Assembly (NCBI GenBank): GCA_902470905.1
Contig: CABRIC010000033.1
Span: 1-22,156, forward strand
Reading direction: 5' to 3'
DNA length: 22,156 bases
Source: an uncultured Collinsella sp.
GTDB lineage: Bacteria > Actinomycetota > Coriobacteriia > Coriobacteriales > Coriobacteriaceae
In this document: piece by piece, positions 1 to 8,018 of the stretch
Numbering within the stretch: the first letter of the stretch is position 1
Layout of the letters: every line of letters begins with the position of its first letter
The notes under the pieces: generated by a model
Seen by the model: only the letters and a program-made list of their open reading frames with translations
Told to the model about the DNA's origin: nothing
Database searches by the model: none
Made by a program: the position numbers and the translations under genes

Positions 1-30
1 ATATAGGCACACAAGGTCAAAGGCGGCACC

Positions 31-2064
31 ATGATCCTCCTGGTCGACAAGATCGAAAAAAGCTTCGGCGCGCGCGTCCTCTTTAGTGGCGCGTCCTTCC
101 AGATCAACCCCGGCGAGCGTTTTGCGCTCGTGGGACCCAACGGCGCCGGCAAAACCACCATGCTCAAGATCATCATGGGCATCGACAGCCCCGACGCCGG
201 CCAGGTCCAGTACGCAAAGGACTGCCAGGTAGGCTACCTAGAGCAGGAAACCAACCTGGAGCACAAGGACACCACCATCCTTGCCGAGGTCATGGCGGCC
301 GCCAAGGAAATTCGCCGCATGGGCGAGCGCGCCAACGAGCTGCAGGCCCAGATCACCGAGCTCTCCGAACAGGGGAAGGATGTCGACGCGCTCCTCAACG
401 AGTACGGACAGGTCCAGGACCGCTTTGAGCACCTGGGCGGCTACGAGCTCGAGAGCAACGCCCGCAAGATCCTATCTGGCCTGGGCTTTAAGGTCACCGA
501 CTTTGAGCGCCCGTGCTCCGAGTTCTCGGGCGGCTGGCAGATGCGCATCGCGCTCGCCAAGCTCTTCCTGCGCCACCCCGACCTGCTGCTGCTGGACGAG
601 CCCACTAACCACCTGGACCTCGAGAGCGTCCAGTGGCTACGCGGCTTTATCGCCAACTACGACGGCGCCGTACTCATCGTCAGCCACGACCGCGCCTTCA
701 TGGACGCCTGCGTCGACCACGTGGCCGCGCTCGAGAACCGCCGCGTGACCACCTACACCGGCAACTACAGCAGCTACCTTAAGCAGCGCGAGGACAACCT
801 GGAGCAGATGCGCGCCAAGCGCGCCGCCCAGGAGCGCGATATCGCCCACATGCAGGTCTTCGTCGACAAGTTCCGCTACAAGCCCACCAAGGCAGCCCAG
901 GCCCAGGAGCGCATCCGCAAGATCGAGCAGATCAAAAAGGAGCTCGTCATCCTGCCCGAGGGCCACAAGCACATCGACTTTAAGTTCCCCGACCCACCGC
1001 GCTCCGGCGACATGGTCGTGGGGCTCGAGGGCGTCTCCAAGTCCTACGGCAACAAGCACATCTACAACGACATCGACCTCAAGCTCTACCGCGGCGAGCA
1101 CGTGGCACTCGTCGGCCCCAACGGCGCCGGCAAGTCCACGCTCATGAAGATTCTCGCCGGCCTGGAGCCGCCCACCACCGGCACCCGCGATCTGGGCACA
1201 AACGTGGGCGTAGCCTACTACGCCCAGCACGCACTCGAGGGCATGACCGAGTCCAATACCGTTCTGCAAGAGATCGACACCGTCACGCCCAAGTGGACCG
1301 TGCCGCAGCAGCGCAGCCTGCTGGGCGCCTTCCTGTTTAGCGACAACGATTCCATCGAAAAGCAGGTGCGCGTCCTCTCCGGCGGCGAAAAGGCGCGTCT
1401 GGCGCTCGCCAAGATGCTTGTGGCCCCCGAGGCGCTCCTGTGCCTGGACGAGCCCACCAACCACCTTGACATCGACTCGGTGGACATGCTCGAGAACGCC
1501 CTGCAGAACTTCCCCGGCACCATCGTGCTGATCAGCCACGACGAGCACCTGGTACGCGCTGTGGCCAACCGCATCATTGACATCCGCGATGGCAAGGTCA
1601 CGGTCTACGACGGAGACTACGACTACTACCTCTACAAGCGCGAGGACCTCGCAGCCCGCGCCGCCGCCGAGGCGGCAGGGGAGAGTGCACCGGCCGCGAC
1701 CAAGTCCGCTAAGGTCACCGCGGCCCAGCCCGACACCCCCGCCACCGCTTCCAAGCCTGCCGAGGGCAAAAAGACCAAGGAGCAAAAGCGCGCCGAGGCC
1801 CAGGCCCGCGCCGCGCTCAACAAAAAGCTCAAGGGCGTGCGCAACCAGCTCAAGAAGATCGAGGCGGAGCTCGACAAAAAGCGCGCCCGCTATGACGAGC
1901 TTATGGAATTGATGGCAAGTGAAGAGCTTTATGCCGATCAGGACAAGTTCAACGCCGCGCTGGGGGAATATAACGGCCTTAAGCAAGAACTGCCCAAGCT
2001 CGAGGACGAATGGCTGGAGCTTTCCACCCAGATCGAAGAGGAGACCGCGCGTGAACTCTCGTAA
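31..2064 (+). CDS. ABC-F family ATP-binding protein
   Basis: This is a 677-residue duplicated ATPase with no membrane segments, the mark of the ABC-F family. These proteins act on the ribosome rather than as transporters. The first nucleotide-binding domain has Walker A GPNGAGKTT (residues 35-43), a signature FSGGWQ near 165 and Walker B LLLLDEPTNHLD near 186. The second has GPNGAGKST near 362, LSGGEK near 449 and LDEPTNHLD near 470. Between them lies the charged, helical linker typical of the family. After about residue 550 there is an Ala/Lys-rich stretch and then a coiled coil, like the C-terminal domain of Uup/YdiF-type members. The ATG at 31 has only a weak AAGG upstream. Family assignment is secure. 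The exact subfamily, and whether it has a role in antibiotic protection, cannot be told from the sequence. The next gene starts inside its last codons. Confidence 0.95.
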   Translation: MILLVDKIEKSFGARVLFSGASFQINPGERFALVGPNGAGKTTMLKIIMGIDSPDAGQVQYAKDCQVGYLEQETNLEHKDTTILAEVMAAAKEIRRMGERANELQAQITELSEQGKDVDALLNEYGQVQDRFEHLGGYELESNARKILSGLGFKVTDFERPCSEFSGGWQMRIALAKLFLRHPDLLLLDEPTNHLDLESVQWLRGFIANYDGAVLIVSHDRAFMDACVDHVAALENRRVTTYTGNYSSYLKQREDNLEQMRAKRAAQERDIAHMQVFVDKFRYKPTKAAQAQERIRKIEQIKKELVILPEGHKHIDFKFPDPPRSGDMVVGLEGVSKSYGNKHIYNDIDLKLYRGEHVALVGPNGAGKSTLMKILAGLEPPTTGTRDLGTNVGVAYYAQHALEGMTESNTVLQEIDTVTPKWTVPQQRSLLGAFLFSDNDSIEKQVRVLSGGEKARLALAKMLVAPEALLCLDEPTNHLDIDSVDMLENALQNFPGTIVLISHDEHLVRAVANRIIDIRDGKVTVYDGDYDYYLYKREDLAARAAAEAAGESAPAATKSAKVTAAQPDTPATASKPAEGKKTKEQKRAEAQARAALNKKLKGVRNQLKKIEAELDKKRARYDELMELMASEELYADQDKFNAALGEYNGLKQELPKLEDEWLELSTQIEEETARELS

Positions 2065-2347
2065 GGCCGCTGCCGTGGCGATGAGCATCATCGCCATCGC
2101 CTGTCGCATCTGCGGCTTTTTTATGAGTGCGATGACTGTGCTGCTGTGCTTTAGCGGCCTCACCGCCAAACTGCAGATCGTGGGCTTTGTCGTTGAGCTT
2201 TCACGCGCGCTGCCGAGCGCTATCGCCGGCTACGGCGTCATCACATCGCCCTTTGGTGGCGTGTTCCGCCTCGATTACGCCATCGTGGCCGTCATCCTGT
2301 TTGTGGCCGACTACCTGCTCACGCGCGCCTCGCGCCGCGTCCGCTAG
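2051..2347 (+). CDS. small two-helix membrane protein
   Basis: This 98-residue hypothetical protein starts at a GTG that overlaps the end of the ABC-F gene by 14 nt. A GAGGAG ribosome binding site lies about 7 nt upstream, inside the ABC-F coding region, which suggests translational coupling. A hydrophobic segment covers roughly residues 9-31 and a second covers about 71-88. The C-terminus is basic and ends in RASRRVR, so it is probably cytoplasmic. No catalytic motif or recognised family is visible. It ends 9 nt before the M50 protease gene. Its place between the ABC-F and protease genes hints at membrane housekeeping, but no function can be assigned. The longer frame opening at 1919 lies entirely inside ABC-F and is not the likely start. 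Confidence 0.75.
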   Translation: MNSRKAAAVAMSIIAIACRICGFFMSAMTVLLCFSGLTAKLQIVGFVVELSRALPSAIAGYGVITSPFGGVFRLDYAIVAVILFVADYLLTRASRRVR

Positions 2348-2356
2348 GGGAGCGCC

Positions 2357-3040
2357 ATGTCCAGCAGCTACCTGATGAACTTGCTTGCCAGCGCCGTCGC
2401 CGTTATCGTCGGCATCGTCATCCACGAGAGTGCGCACGCCGCCGCGGCCTGGGCACTCGGCGATAAGACGGCCCGATCGCGCGGTCGTGTCTCGCTCAAC
2501 CCGCTCAACCATATCGACCCGTTTGGCACCATCATCTTGCCGCTGCTCATGCTTGCCGCCGGCGGCCCGGTGTTCGCCTTCGCCAAGCCCGTGCCCGTCT
2601 ACCTCAACAACCTCAAGCACCCCAAGCGCGACGAAGTCCTGGTGAGCGTTGCCGGCCCCGCATCGAACATCGCGCTCGCGTGTCTTGCCGCGGTCCTCAT
2701 GCGCCTGGCCTATGGCAACCTCTACACCAGTATGTCCTTAGCCGTGGCCTCCCAAATCATGAACTTCGGCGCCACGTTCATCGTGGTCAACCTGTCACTC
2801 GCGTTCTTCAACCTCATCCCGATTCCCCCGCTCGATGGCTCGTCGATCATCGTGCCCTTCCTCAAGGGCAAGGCGCTCAACAACTACTACCATCTGCAGC
2901 AATACGCTATGCCCATCCTCATCCTGGTGCTGTACCTGCTGCCTACGTGGACCGGCATCGACGTAATCAGCCGCTATTTCGACGTTACCGTGTATCCGCT
3001 CGCTGAGCAGCTGATCAACTTCGCAATCGCCAGCATCTAA
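2357..3040 (+). CDS. site-2 protease family protein (peptidase M50)
   Basis: This is a 227-residue polytopic membrane protein of the small S2P/YwhC-like branch of intramembrane zinc metalloproteases. The first transmembrane helix carries the HExxH zinc motif as HESAH (His23, Glu24, His27). The second conserved motif appears as NLIPIPPLDG, with Asp160 as the likely third zinc ligand. About five hydrophobic segments are visible, and there is no PDZ domain, unlike RasP/RseP. Members cleave substrates within the bilayer; the substrate here is unknown. The ATG at 2357 follows a GGGGAG ribosome binding site. An 84-nt gap separates it from scpA, a neighbour often found for this family in Gram-positive bacteria. 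Confidence 0.92.
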   Translation: MSSSYLMNLLASAVAVIVGIVIHESAHAAAAWALGDKTARSRGRVSLNPLNHIDPFGTIILPLLMLAAGGPVFAFAKPVPVYLNNLKHPKRDEVLVSVAGPASNIALACLAAVLMRLAYGNLYTSMSLAVASQIMNFGATFIVVNLSLAFFNLIPIPPLDGSSIIVPFLKGKALNNYYHLQQYAMPILILVLYLLPTWTGIDVISRYFDVTVYPLAEQLINFAIASI

Positions 3041-3124
3041 GGTAAACTTACAGGTCGACCGTGCAAAACGGTAAGAACATGCACCCAAACCGCGCCGCGA
3101 AGGCGCCGTCAAAGGAGGTCGAAG

Positions 3125-3937
3125 ATGTCGTATCGCGTGTCGACGCAGGTCTACAGCGGACCGTTCGACCTGCTGCTGCAGCTGGTAACCCGCCAAAAAG
3201 TAGATATCGGCGCCATCTCCATCAGCGAGGTGGCCGAGCAATACCTGGCTGAGGCCGAGCGCATCGAGGCGCTGGACCTTGACGTGGCGAGCGACTTTTT
3301 GCTGGTCGCGGCAACCCTTTTGGACATCAAGGCTGCCTCTCTGGTGCCGCAGGAGGCCCCGCGCAAAGCCGATGGCGACGATGACGAGTTCGACGAAGAC
3401 CTCGAGGAGCTCAGCACGCTCGACGGCGACGCCTTGCGTGAGGTCCTGATCCAGCGCCTGATCGCCTACAAGCAGTTTAAGGGCGCGGCGGCAGCCCTCG
3501 GTGCCCGCATGCAGGCCGAAAGCCGTATGCACCCACGTGTGGCCGGCCCCGATCCCGAGTTCCTAGGCCTAATGCCCGACTATCTGGCCGGCATCACCCT
3601 GCGCGGCCTCGCCGTCATCTGTGCCGACCTGGACGGCAAGCGCCAGACCTTCCTGCTGGAGGCCGAGCACGTGGCGCCGCATCGCGTGCCGCTCGACCTG
3701 ACGGTGGCCTCGGTCGACCGCTTTACCATGGCGCACCAAACCTGCACCTTCCGCGAGCTGCTGGACGGCGACGCCACCACCGAGCAGCTCGTCGTCACCT
3801 TCCTGGCCATGCTGGAGCTCGCCAAGCGCGGCTCGCTCACGCTGAGCCAGGACGAGATCTTTGGAACCATCCGCATCAACCGCGTCGAGGGCGCCGAGGC
3901 CTACGTGCCCGGCGAGGGCCCCGAGCTCACCGAATAG
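3125..3937 (+). CDS. scpA: segregation and condensation protein A (kleisin)
   Basis: ScpA is the kleisin subunit of the SMC-ScpAB condensin, which compacts and segregates the chromosome. The 270-residue length is normal. The N-terminus (YSGPFDLLLQLV, then DIGAISISEV) is the classic ScpA start, with the helical region that binds the SMC neck. A very acidic linker lies at about residues 82-100. The C-terminal part (near 205-260) is the winged helix that binds the SMC cap, with the LVVTFLAMLELAK-type helix. Translation starts at 3125 behind a strong AAAGGAGGT sequence. scpB follows after 11 nt, so the two are made together. Confidence 0.96.
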   Translation: MSYRVSTQVYSGPFDLLLQLVTRQKVDIGAISISEVAEQYLAEAERIEALDLDVASDFLLVAATLLDIKAASLVPQEAPRKADGDDDEFDEDLEELSTLDGDALREVLIQRLIAYKQFKGAAAALGARMQAESRMHPRVAGPDPEFLGLMPDYLAGITLRGLAVICADLDGKRQTFLLEAEHVAPHRVPLDLTVASVDRFTMAHQTCTFRELLDGDATTEQLVVTFLAMLELAKRGSLTLSQDEIFGTIRINRVEGAEAYVPGEGPELTE

Positions 3938-3948
3938 GAGCGGCAACC

Positions 3949-4677
3949 ATGTCAACCCTTTCCACGCTGGAGGCAAACAGCCTCAAAGGCGCTCTCGAGG
4001 CGCTGCTGCTGGTGTCGAGCGACCCGGTGAGTGCGCCCGCGCTGGCCGGCGCACTGGATATCGCCCCCGGCGAGTGCGCGTCACTGCTCGCCGAGCTCAA
4101 GGTTGAGTACGAGGAGGCCAACCGCGGCTTTCAGCTGCGCGAGGTCGCCGGCGGCTGGCGCCTGTTTACGCACCCCGCCTACCACGACGTAGTCGAGGCC
4201 TATGTGCTGAGCTGGGACACGCAAAAGTTGTCGCAGGCGGCACTCGAAACCCTAGCTGTGATCGCCTACCACCAGCCCGTGACGCGCGAGGTGGTCAAGG
4301 GCATCCGTGGCGTCAATTCCGACGGCGTCATCGCGTCGCTCGTGGACAAGGGTCTGGTGCGCGAGCTCGGCCGCGACCCCCAGCGCGGTCAGGCCATCAT
4401 CTACGGCACGACCAACGCCTTCTTGGAAAAGTTCGGTCTGCGCTCCACCCGCGATCTGCCCGATCTGGAGCAGTTTGCCCCCGACGAGCAATCACGTCAG
4501 TTTATCCGCGAGCGTCTGAGCGGGCGCAGTATTCAGTCCACGCTTGAGGAACAAGCCGAGGACCTGGACGAAGAGCGCGAGCTTCTCGATACCGATGTTG
4601 AAGATGTTGAGGCAGTCGAGGACATGGAGACCCTAGTCATCGACGAGACCTCGGAGGATATGCATGACGAGGACTAA
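3949..4677 (+). CDS. scpB: segregation and condensation protein B
   Basis: ScpB (242 residues) is the dimeric partner of ScpA in the SMC complex. Two winged-helix domains can be followed: about residues 8-75 (LKGALEALLLVSSDPV onward) and about 85-165, the latter with the conserved QPVTREVVKGIRGVNSDG segment and the LVRELGR turn. A strongly acidic tail of about 50 residues begins near 190. Acidic extensions are common in high-GC actinobacterial ScpB. The ATG at 3949 follows GGAGCGG. The 3' end overlaps the next gene by 14 nt. Confidence 0.96.
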   Translation: MSTLSTLEANSLKGALEALLLVSSDPVSAPALAGALDIAPGECASLLAELKVEYEEANRGFQLREVAGGWRLFTHPAYHDVVEAYVLSWDTQKLSQAALETLAVIAYHQPVTREVVKGIRGVNSDGVIASLVDKGLVRELGRDPQRGQAIIYGTTNAFLEKFGLRSTRDLPDLEQFAPDEQSRQFIRERLSGRSIQSTLEEQAEDLDEERELLDTDVEDVEAVEDMETLVIDETSEDMHDED

Positions 4678-5629
4678 CGAAGCAGGGGAGGCGCACGCCG
4701 TGGGCAACGCAGCACCCGCAACCGGCGCCCAGCCCGTCTACCCGCACACCATGCGCCTGCAGCGCTTTTTGGCGCGCGCGGGCGTGGCGAGCCGCCGCGG
4801 CTCGGAGGACCTGATGACCGCCGGCCGCGTGACCGTCAACGGGCTGGTCGCGACCGAGCTGGGCACCAAGGTCGATGTCGACCGCGACCATATCGAGGTC
4901 GACGGCATACCCGTCAAGCTCAACCAGGGCGCCGTGTACCTGATGCTCTACAAGCCGACCGGCTACCTCACCACCATGAGCGACCCGCAGGAGCGCCCTT
5001 GCGTGGCCGACCTGGTCCCCCGCGACCGCTTTCCGGGACTGTTCCCGGTGGGCCGCCTGGACCGCGACACCACGGGCCTTTTGCTCTTTACCACCGACGG
5101 CGACCTGTCACAGGACCTGCTGCACCCCAGCAAGCACGTCTACAAGACCTACCAGGCACTCGTGGACGGGCAGCTGACCGAACGCGATCTAGACCCGCTC
5201 CGCCATGGCATCGAGCTCGACGACGGCCTGTGCCAGCCGGCAATCTGCCGTGTCATTAACGCGCGCGAGGCCGAAGCCGTAGCTCCCCAAGGCGTCAAGC
5301 CCGGCACCACCGCCGTGGAGGTCATCATCCGCGAGGGCCGCAAAAATCAGGTTAAGCGCATGCTGAGCAAGATTCACCATCCGGTGATCCGCCTGCACCG
5401 CTGCAACTTTGCCGGCCTGGAGCTCAAGGATGTGGCCAAGGGTTCGTGGCGCGAGCTCACCGACCGCGAGGTGCAGATCCTTAAAGCGGGCGGCATCCCG
5501 CCCAAGCAGGCGAGCGGCAAGCGTAACGGCGGCAAGCCCCAAGACACGCCCACCAGCCGCACGCGTCACCACGGCAGCCATGGCTCCGCACCCAAGCGCA
5601 ACACCTATCGCGAGCGCTACACGGGCTAG
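4664..5629 (+). CDS. rluB: rRNA pseudouridine synthase, RsuA/RluB family
   Basis: This enzyme isomerises a specific rRNA uridine to pseudouridine. An S4 RNA-binding domain spans about residues 26-75 (MRLQRFLARAGVASRR onward). The catalytic domain contains VGRLDRDTTGLLLFT, with Asp133 as the nucleophile, and later EGRKNQVKRML. A basic, disordered tail of about 45 residues follows, probably for rRNA contact. Two starts are possible. ATG 4664 overlaps scpB and has GGAG about 7 nt upstream; GTG 4700 has GGGGAGG about 9 nt upstream and would give 309 residues. The first 25 residues of the longer form are not conserved-looking. The scpA-scpB-rsuA/rluB order is widespread in Gram-positive bacteria. 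RluB rather than RsuA specificity is inferred from that context. Confidence 0.92.
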   Translation: MTRTNEAGEAHAVGNAAPATGAQPVYPHTMRLQRFLARAGVASRRGSEDLMTAGRVTVNGLVATELGTKVDVDRDHIEVDGIPVKLNQGAVYLMLYKPTGYLTTMSDPQERPCVADLVPRDRFPGLFPVGRLDRDTTGLLLFTTDGDLSQDLLHPSKHVYKTYQALVDGQLTERDLDPLRHGIELDDGLCQPAICRVINAREAEAVAPQGVKPGTTAVEVIIREGRKNQVKRMLSKIHHPVIRLHRCNFAGLELKDVAKGSWRELTDREVQILKAGGIPPKQASGKRNGGKPQDTPTSRTRHHGSHGSAPKRNTYRERYTG

Positions 5630-5695
5630 GCAACCCGCCGCGCCCCAACGCCCGCGAACCATACCAGCACGTCAACCACCGAAAGGAAGCATTGC

Positions 5696-6382
5696 ATGAT
5701 CGTCGCCATCGACGGCCCCGCCGGTTCCGGCAAGTCCACCATCGCCAAGGAGATCGCCCGCCAGCTGGGCTTTAACAAGCTCGACACGGGCGCCATGTAT
5801 CGCGCAGTCACCTTCGCCGCGCTCGATCGCGGCATCGATCTGGACGACGAGACGGCCATCGACGCCCTCGCCGAGCAGATCGAAATTCGCTTTACCAACG
5901 GCACCGGCGAGGATACGCGCCTGACCATTGACGGCCAGGACGCTTCGGCCGCCATTCGTACCCCGCAGGTCGACGCCAACGTGTCCAAGGTCTCGGCCTA
6001 CCCGGGCGTACGCGCCGCCATGCTCATCCACCAGCGCCGCGCCGCCGAGGACCGCGATATCGTCGCCGAAGGTCGCGACATCGGCACCGTCGTGTTCCCC
6101 AATGCGCAGGTCAAGGTCTTCCTGACGGCCGACCCGCGTGAGCGCGCCCGCCGCCGCGTACTGCAGCGTCACCAAAACGACGCCCAGCCGCTCACGACCG
6201 AGCAGCTCGAAGCCGAGGTCGACGAGACCCTCGACGCCCTTAAGCAGCGCGACAAGCTCGACAGCAGCCGCGAGGTCGCCCCGCTCGTGCCCGCCGAGGA
6301 CGCCGTGCACGTCGACTCCACCGCCCACACCATCGACGAGGTCGTCTCGATAATCGAGGACCTCATTAACCAAAGGAGGTAG
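5696..6382 (+). CDS. cmk: cytidylate kinase
   Basis: Cmk phosphorylates CMP and dCMP with ATP to recycle cytidine nucleotides from RNA and lipid turnover. The 228-residue protein has the P-loop GPAGSGKST at residues 7-15, the NMP-binding segment LDTGAMYRAVT near 31-41, and the VAEGRDIGTVVFP motif near 122-134. The lid region has the RARRRVLQRH arginines. The length matches the short cytidylate kinases of Gram-positive bacteria. The ATG at 5696 is preceded by GAAAGGAAG. A 66-nt gap separates it from the rRNA synthase gene, one of the larger gaps in this block. plsC follows after 3 nt. Confidence 0.96.
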   Translation: MIVAIDGPAGSGKSTIAKEIARQLGFNKLDTGAMYRAVTFAALDRGIDLDDETAIDALAEQIEIRFTNGTGEDTRLTIDGQDASAAIRTPQVDANVSKVSAYPGVRAAMLIHQRRAAEDRDIVAEGRDIGTVVFPNAQVKVFLTADPRERARRRVLQRHQNDAQPLTTEQLEAEVDETLDALKQRDKLDSSREVAPLVPAEDAVHVDSTAHTIDEVVSIIEDLINQRR

Positions 6383-6385
6383 CCC

Positions 6386-7114
6386 ATGCGCCTGTTTAAG
6401 CAGACGCCCGAGGATTATTACAACGCTCCTTATGCCGAGTTCCCCGCGCTCATCCGCGGCACCGTCTTCGTGGTCATGGCAATCCTCTGGGCCTTCTCCA
6501 AGCTCATGTGGCGCTGGAAGGTCGAGGACGCCGATCTGCTGTTTGAGCGCCAGGAAGGCCGCGGCAGCGTGGTCATCTGCAACCACACCTCGATGGCCGA
6601 GCTCTTGGCCGTGGAGACGGCGCTGTTCTTTGGGGGCCGCCGCATTCGTCCCATCTTTAAGTCCGAGTTCGCCAAGAGCAAGATTGTGCGCTGGGCCTTT
6701 AGCCGCGTTGGCGGCATCCCCGTGGAGCGTGGCACTGCCGATATGAAGTGCCTGCGCGCCGCCCAGCATGCGCTGCAGCGCGGCGAGGACGTTCTGATCT
6801 TCCCCGAGGGCACGCGTATCCGTTCGCGCGAGATCAAGCCCGAGGTCCACGGCGGCTTTGCGCTCATCGCCCAGATGGGCAAGGCGCCCGTCAACCCGCT
6901 CGCCATCTGCGGCTGGTCCGACATTACGCCCGCGGGCAAAAAGTTCATGCGTCCCAAGAAGTGCTGGATCCGTGCTGGCAAGGCCGTCTCGCTTTCCGAC
7001 GCACCGGCTGGGCTTAAGCGCACGGAGCGCCTGGAATGGTTTGAGTCCGAGGCCATGAACCGCGTCTACGCTATGCGAGACGAGCTGTGCGCCGAACATC
7101 CGGGCAGGTTCTAG
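6386..7114 (+). CDS. plsC: 1-acyl-sn-glycerol-3-phosphate acyltransferase
   Basis: PlsC moves an acyl chain to position 2 of lysophosphatidate to give phosphatidate, at the inner membrane face. The 242-residue protein has a hydrophobic N-terminal anchor (about residues 22-42) and then the acyltransferase motifs. Motif I reads NHTSMAE (Asn66-Glu72), so the usual HX4D Asp is replaced by Glu. Motif III is intact as FPEGTR (139-144), followed by a hydrophobic A-P-V-N-P motif IV. A strong AAAGGAGGT lies just before the ATG. It works in the same pathway as plsY and gpsA a few kilobases downstream. A paralogue with altered acyl specificity remains possible because of the motif I change. Confidence 0.9.
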   Translation: MRLFKQTPEDYYNAPYAEFPALIRGTVFVVMAILWAFSKLMWRWKVEDADLLFERQEGRGSVVICNHTSMAELLAVETALFFGGRRIRPIFKSEFAKSKIVRWAFSRVGGIPVERGTADMKCLRAAQHALQRGEDVLIFPEGTRIRSREIKPEVHGGFALIAQMGKAPVNPLAICGWSDITPAGKKFMRPKKCWIRAGKAVSLSDAPAGLKRTERLEWFESEAMNRVYAMRDELCAEHPGRF

Positions 7115-7116
7115 CC

Positions 7117-8016
7117 ATGAGCGAGAACGTGACGAACACCGCCGCGACTGCGTCCGACCAGGCAACCGCGCCTACCATCGAGATCGCCGCCCACGCCGGT
7201 ACTTGCTACGGCGTACAGCGTGCGCTCGATATGGCGCTAGCCGCCGCGCCGCAGGCAGGGGAGTGCACTCAGGTCCATACCTTGGGTCCGCTCATCCATA
7301 ACCCCATCGTGGTGTGCGAGCTTGCTGAGGCAGGCGTGGGGCTAGCCGACACCTTGGACGACGCCGCGTCGGGCACCGTGATCATTCGCGCCCACGGTGT
7401 GGTGCCGCAGGTCATCGATGCGGCCCACGATCGTGGCCTTACCGTGGTAGACGCCACCTGCCCCTACGTGAAAAAGGTCCACGTGGCCGCCGAGCGCCTG
7501 GTGCGCGAGGGCTACCGTGTGATCGTCGTGGGCGAGCCGGGGCACCCCGAGGTCGAGGGCATTCTAGGCCACGCAGGCTACGATGCGCAGGTCGTGAGCT
7601 GTGCCGCCGATGCCAACGCTTTGCCGCTCAAGGGCAAGGTGGGCTTGGTTGTGCAGACCACCCAGACCGCGCAGAACCTCGCCGGGGTCGTGGCTGCCAT
7701 CACCCCGCGCGTGCAGGAGCTGCGCGTGATCAACACCATCTGCGCCGCCACGAGCGAGCGTCAACAGGCAGCAGCCACACTTGCCAAACGCTGTGATTGC
7801 ATGGTCGTCGTGGGCGGCAAGAACTCGGGCAACACCCGCCGCCTGGCTCAGATTTGCGCAGACGCCTGCGAGCATACGCATCACATCGAGGAAGCTTCCG
7901 AGATCCAGGCCGCGTGGTTTACCGACGCTCACCACATCGGCATCACCGCCGGAGCCTCCACCCCGCAAGAACACATCGAGCGCGCCGTTGCGCGCATCAA
8001 GGAGCTTTGCCGCTAA
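7117..8016 (+). CDS. ispH: 4-hydroxy-3-methylbut-2-enyl diphosphate reductase
   Basis: IspH (LytB) carries out the last step of the MEP isoprenoid pathway, reducing HMBPP to IPP and DMAPP with an iron-sulfur cluster. The three cluster cysteines are all present: Cys30 in GTCYGVQRA, Cys115 in DATCPYV and Cys209 in NTICAATSERQ. The substrate-site motifs HPEVEG and QTTQT are also visible. The ATG at 7117 is 2 nt after the plsC stop. An in-frame ATG at 7087 lies inside plsC and is less likely. About 20 residues before the first conserved segment are Thr/Ala-rich and look non-essential. The DUF512 gene follows after 2 nt. Confidence 0.95.
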   Translation: MSENVTNTAATASDQATAPTIEIAAHAGTCYGVQRALDMALAAAPQAGECTQVHTLGPLIHNPIVVCELAEAGVGLADTLDDAASGTVIIRAHGVVPQVIDAAHDRGLTVVDATCPYVKKVHVAAERLVREGYRVIVVGEPGHPEVEGILGHAGYDAQVVSCAADANALPLKGKVGLVVQTTQTAQNLAGVVAAITPRVQELRVINTICAATSERQQAAATLAKRCDCMVVVGGKNSGNTRRLAQICADACEHTHHIEEASEIQAAWFTDAHHIGITAGASTPQEHIERAVARIKELCR

Positions 8017-8018
8017 CC

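Noticed and set aside
637..2169. 510-aa - strand ORF opposite the ABC-F gene
   Set aside because: A long antisense frame expected in high-GC DNA; repetitive Leu/Val/Gly composition and complete overlap with an unmistakable gene.
5672..7165. 497-aa - strand ORF opposite cmk and plsC
   Set aside because: Antisense shadow of two recognised genes; no family signature and no ribosome binding site.
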